NCBI RefSeq assembly: GCF_029784165.1
Contig: NC_073695.1
Span: 213,929,896 to 213,993,895 of the forward strand
Source: Wyeomyia smithii
Lineage: Eukaryota; Arthropoda; Insecta; Diptera; Culicidae
Length of the DNA stretch: 64,000 nt
Reading direction: 5' to 3'
In this document: piece after piece, positions 10,730 through 22,506 of the stretch
Layout: every line of letters starts with the position of its first letter
Position numbering within the stretch: the stretch's first letter is position 1
Notes under the pieces: generated by a model
Told to the model about the DNA's origin: nothing
Database searches by the model: none
Seen by the model: only the letters and a program-made list of their open reading frames with translations
Translations under genes and position numbers: made by a program

Positions 10730-12693
10730 TATATTTAGTTCTTGGCAGAGCTGCGATTAATCTAAGCAACATGCTGACTATGACGAGAGAGAAAATATCA
10801 TCGCACTCGTTTCTTTCTCTCATGAATAGCCAGCAACCATCACAGTTAGCGTGGAGATCCGACAAGTGATTCAATATCTTGTCTCTTTTGTTGCCATTTT
10901 CGGGTTCTCATTGTCAATCGGCGTGAATATACAGAGTTCACTCGGAAATATCACTGCAATGCAAATCAAGGTGATTTTTGGAATATCAAAAATCATTTCA
11001 GCAGCGTGATTATGTCAGTGCCAGCTTGAAGTTTGTTGCTATCTGGATTTTTTAAATTTGATCTGCTTTGCGGTCCGTGACGATCCCAACTCAAGATATG
11101 GCCACCAATGAACTAGGTTTATAATTTCAAACCAGTGGTTATAGGTGTCGCTTGATGGGCTGGCACAACAACCCCGAGTATTCGGAACACAACCGGAACA
11201 GGTCCGCATTTTTACATTTTTCAATGAGAGGCACGGTAGGATTTTAAGCACTTCTAAACACTGCTTTGATCATCGTTACCATGTTACTGAAACATATTCC
11301 GGCCATATATCCGAAACCAGTCGATTAACTCCGGCCATCCTCTTCGTTAAAAGAAAATATGAATGAAAACTAGGGGAAAAGCAAAACCGTTTCAAACCGA
11401 AATTGAACAGTTTCAAAGTTGAACCGTGCCAAAATTAAACAGGATCTGTATATAAATATACATACCCATACATTTTTAAAAGTTTTCTGTTTTGCCACCC
11501 GCGATTCATTTTTTGCCGCGAACTAACACTGTCTTTAGTTTAACCTTTAGCATAATATTAAAGAATCAAATTAATAAACTAATGCTGTCAAAAAACAAAT
11601 AAAAATGTAATATTATTTTTCAGATATGAGATCATTTGAAAAATATTAATAAAATCCTTTTTATTACAATTGGTGTTATGAAGAAGCATATTCTCTACTG
11701 AGAATAAAAATGAATGATCATACAGATTCAAAATGACCAAACTAAAATACGCTCAGTTACAAAACGAAGTAATAGTTGTTTATTGACAATGCTTTTAGTC
11801 GGTGTGCAGCCAAGCCGAACCAAGCGTCGAAAAACATTTACCGCCGCAATTGCTGTGTATAAGCTGTTACAGAGAATTTTTGTTATAATATCGTTATCAA
11901 ATGCTCAAACGATTTCGTTACTTCATAATAGATAGATTATTACTTCTCATATCCACTGGGTGTCAATAACTCAATCTGAGAAAACGGCGCTTAGTTCAGT
12001 CTGATCGCACGCCGACATATATCAATATCATACATATCAATTGAAGAAAAATCATTGATTTTATGTTTGCTATCCTCATAACATCATGCTGTCAAAATGA
12101 ACTTGATATTTCTGCTGGTTCAATCTCAGTACAGCCATACCCGAATGATCCAGAAAGATAGCAAGAAAAAAATGAGAGTGAGAGTTGACGCTAAGAGAAT
12201 CATTGTAACATCGCAAACTCTTTTGTAATGAACCATGCATCGTAGTTGGCTGATTCTGGTGTTGCATCATTTTGGCGTAATGTCAGTTGTATGATATTGA
12301 CTTTCCGCAGCTCTGGTTCTTGGCAACAAACGGCACAAAAACTGTGTAGCCGAAACGATAGATTTTCTCTTTGCGGGACTCTGTATATACAAATAGACTC
12401 TGCTTTCATAGTGTATGCCTTTAAAAAGCCTTTGCCATCGTATCATATTTCATACGATTTTCTTGTCAGTGTAAGGCCTAACGTCAAAGTCAAACTCGTA
12501 CTTAGGGAATCTCGGTTCCGAAATTAAAATTTCGCATTTGCGTTCTTGCCTTTCGGAATTACGACTAAAAACACTCCTTATTTGATATAGGAAAACTAGT
12601 CAAATTATCAGAAATCTGATTCATAATATCATTTTAAAGTGCACAGTAATCCAGTGAGGCTGCTGTTTTGTGAAAGTAGATATATAAGGTGCT
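10730..12693. other. intergenic, no supported gene
   Basis: About 2 kb of AT-rich sequence between the MITE cluster and PCNP. Open frames are short, lack domains and overlap on both strands. I see no convincing exon, RNA gene or repeat. The PCNP promoter must lie near the right end. Confidence 0.5.
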
Positions 12694-13593
12694 ATGAGTC
12701 GCTGGGATCAGAAAACGGAAGGTACTGCCCTATTGTTTAACATGTCAATTATGTTTTCTATGTTGAGTTATTATTTCCGTAATATCCTTTGTCTTCATTA
12801 CCTAGTAATGGTGCTAAAGAATTAATGAAAAATATATATTCGATTCGGAATGATGTTAGCGAAAAAGAATTTCATTGAAACGTAGATATTTAATTTTGCC
12901 AGTTGTATTTGCCCCTCAACTTTGCTACAGGACTTCCCCGTTCACGTCGGGATGGAATGGATAGCGTGGATCGTGATCGCAACAGGAGTAGATCTCGAAG
13001 TCGTTCAAATTCACCAGTCGCACGAAGACTGCTAGAACTAGATGCAGAGCGACGATTGAAAGAAAAGCAATTACGAATGGCATCAAAAACACAGCGGAAT
13101 GAATTTAGCTCCAGTGGAGATTCCAGCGATGGTGAGAATGTTTTTATCAACGAGAATGTTTAACGAAAAGAGATTTCGCTAAGCGTATGGAGATTTTTTT
13201 GTCTTTGAAGGGTCCTCTTCGGAAGAAGCTCAACCAGCACCAGCTACAGTTTCAAAACTGGGGTTTGGTTTCAAGAAACCTTCCATTGAAACCACAAAAT
13301 CTGTGCCCGGGTTCAAAATGCAAAAATCAAAACCGACAGCAATTCAAATGTCACTTAAAGCGGCTCCCCCAAAAGAACCTGCTAAGTTATTAAAACCGAT
13401 AGCGAATGCATTTGCTGCAGATGATAGTGATGAAGAGCCAGAGGAAATGCCTGCCGAATGCAGGATGCGAATGAGAAACATTGGACGTGATACACCTACT
13501 TCTTCCGGTCCTAACTCGTTCGGGAAAACCAAGCACGGTTTTTGCGATTCTAAAAAAATGTTCGAAAAGAAACTGAATACCATGACTGAATAA
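12694..13593 (+). CDS. PCNP-like PEST-containing nuclear protein (3 exons)
   Basis: CDS join(12694..12721, 12931..13131, 13211..13593) gives 203 residues (about 178 in mammals). Introns are GT-AG and phases agree. The diagnostic C-terminal block is clear: acidic DDSDEEPEEMP, then RMRMRNIGRDTPTSSGPNSF and GKTKHGFCD, closely matching animal PCNP. The first exon encodes only MSRWDQKTE plus one base. Exon 2 encodes an Arg/Ser-rich stretch (RNRSRSRSRSNS) that I do not recall from vertebrate PCNP; it could be lineage-specific. PCNP is a small nuclear protein linked to cell-cycle control and to ubiquitination by UHRF2 in mammals; its biochemistry is unclear. AATAAA at 13790-13795 is a good polyadenylation signal. 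Confidence 0.9.
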
Positions 13594-13789
13594 TGCAGAT
13601 ATTTTTCCCATTTCCGTTCAACACAAAATGAGATTATCTCCACTCGAAAGTGTGGAGCTCAATCCACAATATTCAATCGTATTTACGACTTTCGATTTTA
13701 GGTGTGTTCTACTTGTACTGGTCGACGGAATTGTTACTTACTGTTTCGTTTAGTTTACCCCGGCATTATAAACGCTTTCAGTCTGTTCG

Positions 13790-13795
13790 AATAAA
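13790..13795 (+). terminator. PCNP poly(A) signal
   Basis: Canonical AATAAA 197 bp after the PCNP stop codon. Confidence 0.6.
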
Positions 13796-13799
13796 AACT

Positions 13800-14841
13800 T
13801 AATGATAAACTTGACATAGAACAAAGCAAAAAAAAGGTTGTTTTTTTTTCAAGTACTAGAAATATCCGAATATCTCTGATTTCTAGTTTTATAATTTCTA
13901 GATGTGCGTTGTGCCACATTTTGTCGGTACTCAATACATTTGCTTAGATGTTACATTTGGATGAGTTAACGCTTTTTATAATCTTTGTTATTGCTACTAC
14001 CCATTTGCTTTCACAACGAACACTGCTAGTGGATAGATCGCAATTAATAAAAAGGCCGCATGCCATCTGATTCCTGAATAGCAACGTTGAAATTCCTTAG
14101 TCGCCACCGCCCGTTCGGACTTAAGCAAAGGATTGAATTATCGGACATTCAACATCATTCATATACCTAGTTCGGTCGATTGAAAGCCATTCGTTGGAAG
14201 CCCGAAAAAGTTTGCAATCAATCAAACACATTTTTTTGTATTTTGGCTGTATGCCAACGTACATCTGTCTCGCAAACTCATAATTACTGATCAAATACGT
14301 TTAAAAAAAAAATAAAGCTGATCTTATGTTGGCAATACAAGTTAATACGCACCCTGAAGTCTTATTCATATACTCTTAGGGAACATCGATAAATGACGTA
14401 GCTTTTTTTTATGTTTTTTTGAAGCGTTTTGAAAAATGATTGCAAACCTGTTTAAAGACCTGATAAAAATGGTATTGTGTGTAAAATTCAATTTAAATCA
14501 AAAGTTTCAAGACGTTTGATACTTTTAGAAAAGAATACGTAAAAGAGATATAACAGTATTTTTCTTTCGACGAACAAAATAGTTTTTTAACGATCCATGC
14601 CATAAGTCTGTATTTTGAACCATTTCATCGCTTACTACAAAGTTCCCCTGTAAAACTTCGATAAAACTTTGCACTTGATTGCCGAGTTAATCTTTCCATC
14701 AATCTACGCTACAGTGAATGAAATTTGAAGAAGCTTCCGAACAAAGTGGGAGGACTTCGGAAACCTCTTCAATATCCCATTCAAATAATTCGCTTTCCTC
14801 CTTCGTGCTACTTATTACTGCTAACTGTTATCTGCGTCAAA
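13800..14841. other. intergenic between PCNP and ATP synthase beta
   Basis: About 1 kb of AT-rich sequence lying past the 3' ends of two convergent genes. It should hold the 3' UTR of the ATP synthase gene next to 14842. I see no further gene or clear repeat. Confidence 0.5.
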
Positions 14842-16454
14842 TTAAGCAGCTTCTTTAGCCAAACGTTCGGCTTTCTCTACAACTTCCTCTATCGGACCAA
14901 CCATATAGAATGCGACCTCGGGTAAATGATCCAATTCACCGTTCAAAATCTTGGTGAATCCCTTGATGGTTTCTTCCAACGGGACCAGCTTACCGGCATG
15001 ACCAGTGAAAACTTCTGCAACTTGGAAAGGTTGCGACAGAAAACGTTGAATCTTACGGGCACGGGCAACAGTCAGCTTATCCTCTTCAGACAATTCGTCC
15101 ATACCCAGGATAGCGATAATATCTTGAAGTGATTTGTAATCCTGTAGGATTTTTTGCACACCACGGGCAATATTGTAGTGTTCAGCACCAATAATATTGG
15201 GATCCATAATACGCGAAGTTGAATCCAATGGATCCACCGCCGGATAAATACCCAGTTCGGCAATGGCACGCGACAGCACAGTGGTGGCGTCCAAGTGAGC
15301 GAAAGTGGTAGCTGGAGCTGGATCAGTTAAATCGTCAGCAGGAACGTAGATAGCCTGTACCGAAGTAATTGATCCCTTCTTAGTGGTAGTAATTCGTTCC
15401 TGCATGCTACCCATGTCGGTAGCCAGAGTTGGTTGGTAACCTACAGCGGAAGGAATACGACCCAGCAGAGCAGATACTTCCGAACCAGCTTGTGTAAAAC
15501 GGAAAATGTTGTCAATGAACAATAACACATCCTGGCCCTCCTGATCGCGGAAATACTCGGCAACGGTTAATCCAGTCAGAGCAACACGAGCACGGGCACC
15601 GGGGGGCTCATTCATTTGTCCATATACCAGAGCGACCTTTAAAGTTAGAGTTGATTTGGAATATTAATTTCTTGCAATTCATGCTTATACTTTTACCAGG
15701 CCAAAAAAAATTTTCATGAAACGATCATACGTACCTTGGATGATTTATCCTTGAGCGAGATAACTCCACCCTCAATCATTTCATTGTACAGATCGTTACC
15801 CTCACGAGTTCGCTCACCGACACCAGCAAACACGGAATAACCACCGTGCGCCTTGGCAACGTTGTTGATAAGCTCCATAATCAGTACAGTTTTACCGACA
15901 CCAGCACCACCAAACAAACCGATCTTACCACCCTTGGCATACGGAGCCAACAAATCGACAACCTTAATTCCAGTTACCAGAATTTCCTGCTCGACACTCA
16001 TCTCGATGAACTCGGGAGCTTCGGCATGAATGGGTGCAGACAGGTTGGTGTCAATAGGGCCGCGCTCATCGATCGGTTCACCAATAACATTAATGATGCG
16101 ACCTAATGTTTCCGCTCCGACTGGAATTCGGATCGGGAAACCGGTATCGAGAACTCGTTGTCCACGCACTAAACCTTCGGTACCATCCATAGCGATGGTT
16201 CGAACGGTGCTCTCGCCGAGATGTTGCGCAACTTCCAGGACCAGCCGGGAACCACGGCCCTGCACTTCCAATGCGTTCAAAATTGGAGGAAGGTTATCGT
16301 CGAACTGGACATCGACGACGGCACCGATAACGGCCACCACCTTTCCCTGAGCACCGGCAGCCGCCTGAGTTGCAGCCTTCGCAGCATAGCTGCGGGCCAG
16401 AACCTGCTCAGCGCGGGCCGCAACACCCATTAGCGTTTTCATTGACGAAAACAT
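14842..16454 (-). CDS. ATP synthase subunit beta, mitochondrial (2 coding exons)
   Basis: CDS join(14842..15636, 15735..16454) on the minus strand gives 504 residues, the usual animal length. The 98-bp intron is GT-AG and falls between codons, after the DKSSK motif. This is the catalytic beta subunit of the F1 sector on the inner mitochondrial membrane. Features: N-terminal import sequence rich in Ala and Arg; Walker A GGAGVGKT at residues 182-189; the PAVDPLDSTS signature; the DELSEED loop; C-terminal AERLAKEAA. Codon use is GC-rich relative to surrounding DNA, as expected of a highly expressed gene. An upstream AG at 16503-16504 and a GTAAGT near 16617 suggest a 5' UTR intron. Identity is unambiguous. 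Confidence 0.98.
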
Positions 16455-16502
16455 TTTTTTCGGTTCTCACGTTTAAACTTTTATCTTTTCTGGATCGTGA
16501 GC

Positions 16503-16617
16503 CTGCAAAAGAACAAAAATAATTACATTTTTAGTTGAAAATTACCATTATCTAACATGGAGGTGATTACGCAAACCTTCGGCTATCTCATTCTCACCTA
16601 CTAGTTTCACCACTTAC
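16503..16617 (-). other. probable 5' UTR intron of ATP synthase beta
   Basis: On the minus strand, AAGG|GTAAGT near 16617 is a good donor and TTTTGCAG| at 16503 a good acceptor, 48 bp before the start codon. This would place a non-coding first exon around 16620-16700. No transcript was available. Confidence 0.5.
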
Positions 16618-16909
16618 CCTTATGACATTCGGTCCCAAAATGAAGGAAGCTCTCGTTGCAAACTTCGTTCGTCTCGAAGTGTGTTGCTCTTGCGAGTGAG
16701 GCGAATGGCGAAAGCGAAATGCAAAGAATATTGCCTGAAATTTAAAAGCAAGATGTCTGCCGATTGAGAAAAGAGAGAACTGTCAAATAGATTAGATCGA
16801 TAAGTGCATCTCCAGATGTATTTGAAATATACATTTTTATCGACGAACAGCGATGCCAGATAATTTACAATTATTACATATTTTTTTCTCGGTAATGCCT
16901 TGTTCAGAC

Positions 16910-17301
16910 CATGATGAGTAGAACATGGTGTAACGGTTTGACCAAAAACTAGGCGCGGAGTGGGGAAGCGTTTTTTCACTTTGGAGAGTTGGAGACGAAG
17001 CATCAGTATGCAACAGCCAATAACTTTTTCGTGTTTGTTGATATATCCTCACTAACTAGGCAATTAAAGACCGCAAATTCAGGTGTTTTAAGTTGAAAAT
17101 TGTTTCTTATATTAATAAATATTGGTAGCAAGGTATGTAGCATTGCCATATTTATAATTTAAACGCATCCAAATGATCTATTATGAGATGCGATATTTTC
17201 ATGCCCTAGTTGTTTATAAACAAACCTACTCGCTGGCAATTTTTTTCCAATATGGCTGATTCTGCTTTTGACATCGTTACACCATGTCTTTATACATCAT
17301 G
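16910..17301. mobile_element. 392-bp hAT-type MITE, copy 1
   Basis: Ends CATGATGAGTAGAACATGGT and, at the right, the complement of CATGATGTATAAAGACATGG. GTTCAGAC is directly repeated at 16902-16909 and 17302-17309, an 8-bp target duplication typical of hAT elements. The same element is in opposite orientation at 49095-49493. No transposase ORF. Confidence 0.92.
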
Positions 17302-18593
17302 GTTCAGACTACGCCGGATATCACCTGATATCGCCAGATGATATCGATTATATGGGATAGCTGCCCGAAAAAAAATTTACGATGTATTCTGCGGTGAGAA
17401 CAGTAAATGGACAATGTTTTTGATTGTAACCGTAAAAAACACGGTATTGTTTCTGTAAGCATGCAAACGATTGTTGTCATTCCCATGTTTTAACAACGTT
17501 TTTTTTTTTTTTTTTTGTTGTTGAATCTACCATCGACAATAATTTTACCATGAAAAACATTGTCAGTGACTTCTAAATGCCTGGAGAAATGCTGTTAAGA
17601 AACATAACGACCCCCCTTTTTCATGGTAAAAATGGCAAAAACGGTGTTTTTTTATTGTTTTGGACAATGATTTTTAATGTAAAATTGATGTATTTACAAT
17701 GAAAAACATAGTTAAATTATGGTATAATCACATACTTAGACATACGTAACGCTGGCGATTTTTTTTTTGTACTCTGCCCCACATCACCCGGTACCAACAC
17801 CAGTCTGAGCTGCTCGACGAAAATAAACGGAATGAATTTTCTTCATCGCGGCTCTACTCGAGCCCATAACAAAATCCCTTAAAAAACTGTCAAAAAGTTG
17901 TTATACAAAAATCAATGCTGCATTTTTCGAGTGGGAACGAGACAAATGCAGGGCTGCGCAGGTACACAACCTCCAGAAACTACTCAAACAGAGGTTTTTT
18001 TACAGAGGTTGGTACTTTCGAGTAGTTCATTTTGTACCAACTTTTTTGGAAGATTTCTTCCTGAGTGTTACGTATGTCTTATGTATGTGGTATAACCACA
18101 TACTTAGACATACGTAACACTGGCGATTTTTTTTTGGTACTCTTTGCCCCACATCACCGGGTACCAACACCCGTATGAACTGCTCGACGAAAATGAACGG
18201 AATGAATTTTCTTCATAGCGGCTCTACTCGAGCCCTCAACAAAATCCCTTACGAAACTGTCAAAAAGTTCTTTACAAAAGAAATGCTGCATTTTTCGAGT
18301 GGAAACGAGACAAATGCAGGGCTGCGCAGGTGCACAACCTCCAGAAACTACTCAAACAGAGGTTTTTTCTACAGAGGTTGGTACTTTCGAGTAGTTCATT
18401 TTGTACCAACTTTTTTGGAAGATTTCTTCCTGAGTGTTACGTATGTCTTATGTATGTGGTATAAGTATGTACAATTACAGCAACTTTTAAGGTGTTTTTA
18501 ATGTTATTTTTTTTCGGGAGGTGATATGGATGGTGATATGGCCTCGATAGCACGAATCGCCTGATATCAGGTGATATGCGGTGTAGTGTGAAC
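17302..18593. mobile_element. ~1.3-kb TIR element containing a tandem MITE dimer
   Basis: The left end GTTCAGACTACGCCGGATAT and right end (complement GTTCACACTACACCGCATAT) pair over about 35 bp including ATCACCTGATATC. The adjoining hAT MITE's target duplication equals this element's first eight bases, so the hAT inserted right at its terminus. Two MITE copies sit inside (17728-18459). The remaining interior is non-coding. Confidence 0.78.
17728..18459. mobile_element. two tandem MITE copies sharing TATAA target sites
   Basis: Copy 1 is 17728-18090 and copy 2 is 18096-18459. Both have TIRs (yCACATACTTAGACATACGT and its approximate complement). TATAA occurs at 17723-17727, 18091-18095 and 18460-18464, that is before, between and after. 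The copies differ by small substitutions and indels. The 108-residue open frame across copy 2 has no domain and looks incidental. Confidence 0.93.
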
Positions 18594-18702
18594 GGGGTAT
18601 AAAATATGTTACGAAACTATGTTAATGGTTAAAAAGGGGCTTTCACCGAGATTCTGGGAAACACAACTGTTGAAATAACGTATGCCAGATTTGCTCGTCG
18701 AA

Positions 18703-18817
18703 GCCCAAACACAATGAATAGGTTTGCGTTGCGTTGACGTTAATTTGAAAGAAAATGTATGGACTAACTGTCAAATTGCCGCGAACGCAGCCGCAATGTA
18801 TCCATTATGTTTAGGCC
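18703..18817. mobile_element. short TIR element, family 'CACAATGG', copy 2
   Basis: The best-preserved copy: GCCCAAACACAATGAATAGG at the left, with a near complement ending TTAGGCC at the right; imperfect TIRs of about 50 bp make almost the whole element. Shares the core GTTGCGTTGACGTTAATTTG with copies at 1216 and 48924. Confidence 0.85.
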
Positions 18818-19431
18818 TTTAGGATTTTTGTGTTGCGTAAATTAAAAAGGTGGCCCAGTCGAACTATGAAATTTATTTTCTTGGATCCAAATAACGGTCA
18901 ATTCAAATGAGTTTCAGTTATACGAAATACTCCCGCCGCAGCGGTGGTAGTACTGATGTGTTTTTTTTCTTTGAGCTCAGTTGACAGTTGTCGTGCGGAG
19001 TGCTGCCAAAACAGCAGAAAGGCTGGAAGTTTAACTATTGCGGAATATGTCCAGTAGGTGTCGCACAAGTTATTCAGAACCACAATTTTCTTATAATTTT
19101 GTATGGAGTGGTACCTTTGTTTGTCTGTGGTAATACTACACTGAATCCGCAACATTGCAGAGTATTGTTAAAAAGTAAACCAAGACAACGCTGATAAAAT
19201 GCAACGCAAATTGAAAAATGCGGTTGGTCTCTCCGGTGAGCTCTTTTTACATTTCAAATTTGCATGAGACTGCGTAAAATTGACTGAGTTGAAAATATAA
19301 CGAAGAAAACTGTCCTGAAATGTTACAACCTTGTTTGATTATGATAGAGGTCAATGTAAAGGCCGAAATGCAAGGTTTTAAATTTTCAGTGTTCATACCA
19401 AAAATTTGGTATTTTCATTTCAAAACGGATA

Positions 19432-21019
19432 TCCAGCTTTTTACGCACAATAATGGCGGGTGCTAAAATGCGTGTTCGTAATTTGCGAACCTCTCTGCTC
19501 ACGTCAGTTTCATGATTTCTGAAGTTTTGACTACACTAATGTTGCCAGATTTATTGTTTTCCTTCCGAAATACACGAAGAGTCAAACTGACGTAAGCAGA
19601 ATTGTCAAAAGGGTAGGTAACATCAAGGATGGTCAAAATCGTATCAGATAATTATCATGAGAAAATCCTATTGAATTCTGATCACGCATAACACGCGATG
19701 TTTTGTATCGTCTCTCGAGAAGAGAACTTATGTGACAAATAAATTGTCGAAAGAATACTCCGTGAACTTCATAGCCTGTTAACTGTAGGCGAGTTTATCT
19801 TCGCTTACTCATACGCTGTTTGCATTATCTCACCGGCTCCAATCGGTAATTCATTATCGGCTCCCGATCCGATCGAGCCATGTAACAAAAATCATAGGTT
19901 TGAATTATTTTGTGAGTGAGAGTGTCCCGATAATCGTAAAATTGTATCGCAAACCAAAAACTCAGAGAGGGAAAAAACTGCAAGCGGTAGAACCGGTAGA
20001 ACAACAGAAAGCCAGTAACAAACAGGGATACCAGATCTACAGATTTATCTGTGAAATGCAGATTTTCTGAGTCCGTGGGCGGTTTTGTTTCTTTAAATTT
20101 GCAAATATTTGTTGTTACTTTCTGCATAGCTTGCAAACTTTTTTTCGAATCTATATTTGCCCCTTTTTTCCGGTTTTTGCTTGTTTAAACAAAATTTTTC
20201 GACATCGACCAACAAACATCAATGAACAATCCTTCGATGCAAATGAAACCGACGAAAAAAGGTACATTGAGTTAACAATAACAATAGCAAGCAACATTTT
20301 GTTAAACGATGAAAAATCTATTTTGTTGTCAACACTTGCGACTCAGAACGACAGGGGGATAATTTTCCAAGCGATCGCAATCATTTCTCTCTCCCGATTA
20401 CTGGAAATTCAACCTCTGAGAGGGAATAAACTATCTCAGCGAATCTTCGAATTGGTTCACTCGGAATCAGCGTTGCCAGGTATTTTTTTTTTAAATCTGG
20501 AAGAGGCAAAATAAAAATCTGGCAGTTATTTCGTGGGGTGAAAGGTTAATTTTTCGGATAAAAATCTTGGGGTACGCAAAATTTGAGGTGACAAAATTAC
20601 AAAATTTCGCGCCAAAATTTAAGTGATGACCTTTTTGCGGAACAAAGAAAATAAAATCTGGATAACATCTGGATCATCCATAAAAAATCTGGATAATTGA
20701 ACATCAAAGCTGTCTACCTGGATACATGTTCCAAAATCTGGATAATCCAGCTAAATCTGGATACCTGGCAACGCTGCTCGGACTGGCAATCGTACGATAA
20801 TTGTTACAATCGACTGAGAGGCGAAGTTGACTCACACGCTGAAAAAGATCGAATGTTTATCGCCGATCACCATCATTGGTACCGTGAAATTTTATTTTCA
20901 GTCTTAATGATGAATCAAATTTTATTTTCAGTCTTAATGATGAATCAAAACGCTACCGTAACATATTACGAACTTTTCACTATAGCGTCCGCTATTATGG
21001 TGCGTAGAAAGCTGGATAT
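19432..21019. mobile_element. possible 1.6-kb 'ATCCAGCTTTTTACGC' element (or two partial copies)
   Basis: ATCCAGCTTTTTACGCACAA at 19432 is inverted at 20999-21019, with ATAATGGCGG and GTTCGTAAT extending the pairing to about 55 bp. The first 190 bp also contain an internal inverted CTGACGTAAGCAG pair like the element at 9122. Whether 19432 and 21019 are ends of one element or of two neighbours is unclear. Open frames at 19825-20136 (-) and 20131-20514 (+) have no recognisable domain. Confidence 0.6.
20471..20777. mobile_element. TIR element with repeated ATCTGGATA words
   Basis: The ends AGCGTTGCCAGGTAT and ATACCTGGCAACGCT are perfect inverted repeats. The interior holds many copies of ATCTGGAT. 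It resembles the CAGATTT-word elements at 36969-37246 and 41684-42045. Confidence 0.82.
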
Positions 21020-21435
21020 GATTACTCTTGGCCCAAAACGAAAAACGTGATTGGAATGAAGTCGATATCTTGTACTGTTTTTGAGTAATGGAGAAACTCG
21101 CGTAGAACCAGCCTCACTGTAAACGGAATGAGATTTTCCGACCCGTTTTCAATCTTTGTTGATTTTTCACGTGATGTTCCATTTAATCTTGAAAGGCTGC
21201 GATCAGGATATTTCATTTCATCTAAATAGTCTGCGAGAAAAACAAGTCAAAAAAGCAACGCGTGTGAACTACCCGACAGAGCAAATTAAAATGACAACTA
21301 AAGTGTTTTTTTTTTTCACCTAATAATGGGTGAATAAAAATTACACACTTTTCTTTTAGAAATATGTTCTCATAACGCGTACAGATTTACCCATTTTCCT
21401 TTACAATTTACTCATTTCTCAACAGCCCATATAAG

Positions 21436-21866
21436 AGATCATTTAAATAATACATAACGCTCTGTGTGGTCCCCGTGGCTCTGTGGTTAGCGATGTCGGT
21501 CGGCTAGCTCTCCTACACGGTTGTGATATCGGGTTCGATTCCCGATCCAGTCGAGGATCTTTTCGAGCTGGAAATTTTCTCGACTCAGCACTGGGGCACG
21601 GTGTATCGTTGTACTTATCCTACACATACAAAATGTGCCAAAAACAATATCGATAACGAATTCTCTCAACTAATCTAGTTGATCGAGACCGCTATTAGCC
21701 ACAAGGCTAAGCGTGCGATATTGTTGTTATTGTGCTCTAGGGGGTGGGGGAGTCTTTGGCGGAGCGTTATAATGCATGTGGCAAACATGTAAAATTGCGT
21801 TACATGGGGGTGGGTGGGTGTTGAAAATTGTCAAATTCCGCGTTATGTAATATTTGAATGGTTCCT
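21436..21866. mobile_element. ~160-bp MITE interrupted by a SINE
   Basis: The MITE's ends (GATCATTTAAATAATACATA and the complement of AACCATTCAAATATTACATA) match an uninterrupted copy at 38736-38890 in inverted orientation. Here the core is split by the SINE at 21464-21733, with GCTCT repeated on each side (21459-21463, 21734-21738). The interior has GGGGGTGGGTGGGTG and a CGGAATTTG-type right half, also present in the intact copy. Confidence 0.93.
21464..21733 (+). mobile_element. tRNA-derived SINE, ~270 bp
   Basis: The head resembles a tRNA: A box TGGCTCTGTGG at 21476-21486 and B box GGTTCGATTCC at 21532-21542, which are internal RNA polymerase III promoter elements. The body runs to a TTGTTGTTATTG tail. 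It is flanked by the 5-bp duplication GCTCT. It depends on a LINE for movement by family convention. It may belong to a mosquito SINE family such as Feilai, but I cannot confirm that. Confidence 0.88.
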
Positions 21867-22200
21867 AATAAGAAAATAAAAATCTAGCCATTTCAGACGA
21901 CACCCTGTGGCATGATATCTTGACGGCAGGGTTGTCTTAAAATCACTTACAGTTGTTAAATTTTGAAATCGATTTTTTGGAATAGGTTTTAAAAATCAGC
22001 ACTTTCGCAGTCCCGAGTTGAAAATAAATTGATTTGCTGTTAATTTTATCGTGCTTTTCATTGATAAACATAGGGCATAAAACGTCTTTGGCAGAATACT
22101 CTATTTCAAGATTTTAATTTCGCTTTGAAATGCTTGGCAAGTTGTGCGAATTCAACAACGAATCACTTCACTTCAACTTTTTCACAGTGCAGTTGTGAAT

Positions 22201-22506
22201 AAGGCAATCCACGGGTGACGTTTCTTTGCTTGTACGTTTGTTTTTGTTGCTGTTTTTCAAGCTGCAAAACCAAAACACGACCAAAACAGAAATCTTTTAA
22301 TGTCGGCAATAATATCAAGTGATTTTATATTGTTGTATTTAAGATTGGCACTTGCGATACTAGAGCTACCGATCGGATAACATTTGTTTTTCACGCTTCT
22401 GGATCCGGATTGCATCCAAGTTGAGACCGATTGAACATACATAAAGCTGTCATAAGTTGAAAACAGACTGAAATCAGCTGATCGCAACTGTCTCGTAGAT
22501 TGCCTT
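22201..22506. mobile_element. MITE 'AAGGCAATCCACG', copy 2
   Basis: Inverted relative to the copy at 9198. It starts AAGGCAATCCACGGGTGACG and ends with the complement of AAGGCAATCTACGAG. Flanked by TA on both sides. Non-coding. Confidence 0.9.

Noticed and set aside
18175..18501. 108-residue frame in the MITE dimer as a gene
   Set aside because: It follows repeat sequence and is broken in the sister copy.
19825..20136. 103-residue minus-strand open frame as a gene
   Set aside because: No domain recognised; probably chance within a TIR element.
20131..20514. 127-residue open frame as a gene
   Set aside because: No recognisable domain, no splice or homology support, and it lies inside a repeat-rich stretch.
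21464..21550. Functional tRNA gene
   Set aside because: A and B boxes are present, but no proper acceptor stem or cloverleaf is evident; the 270-bp body and target duplication show a SINE.
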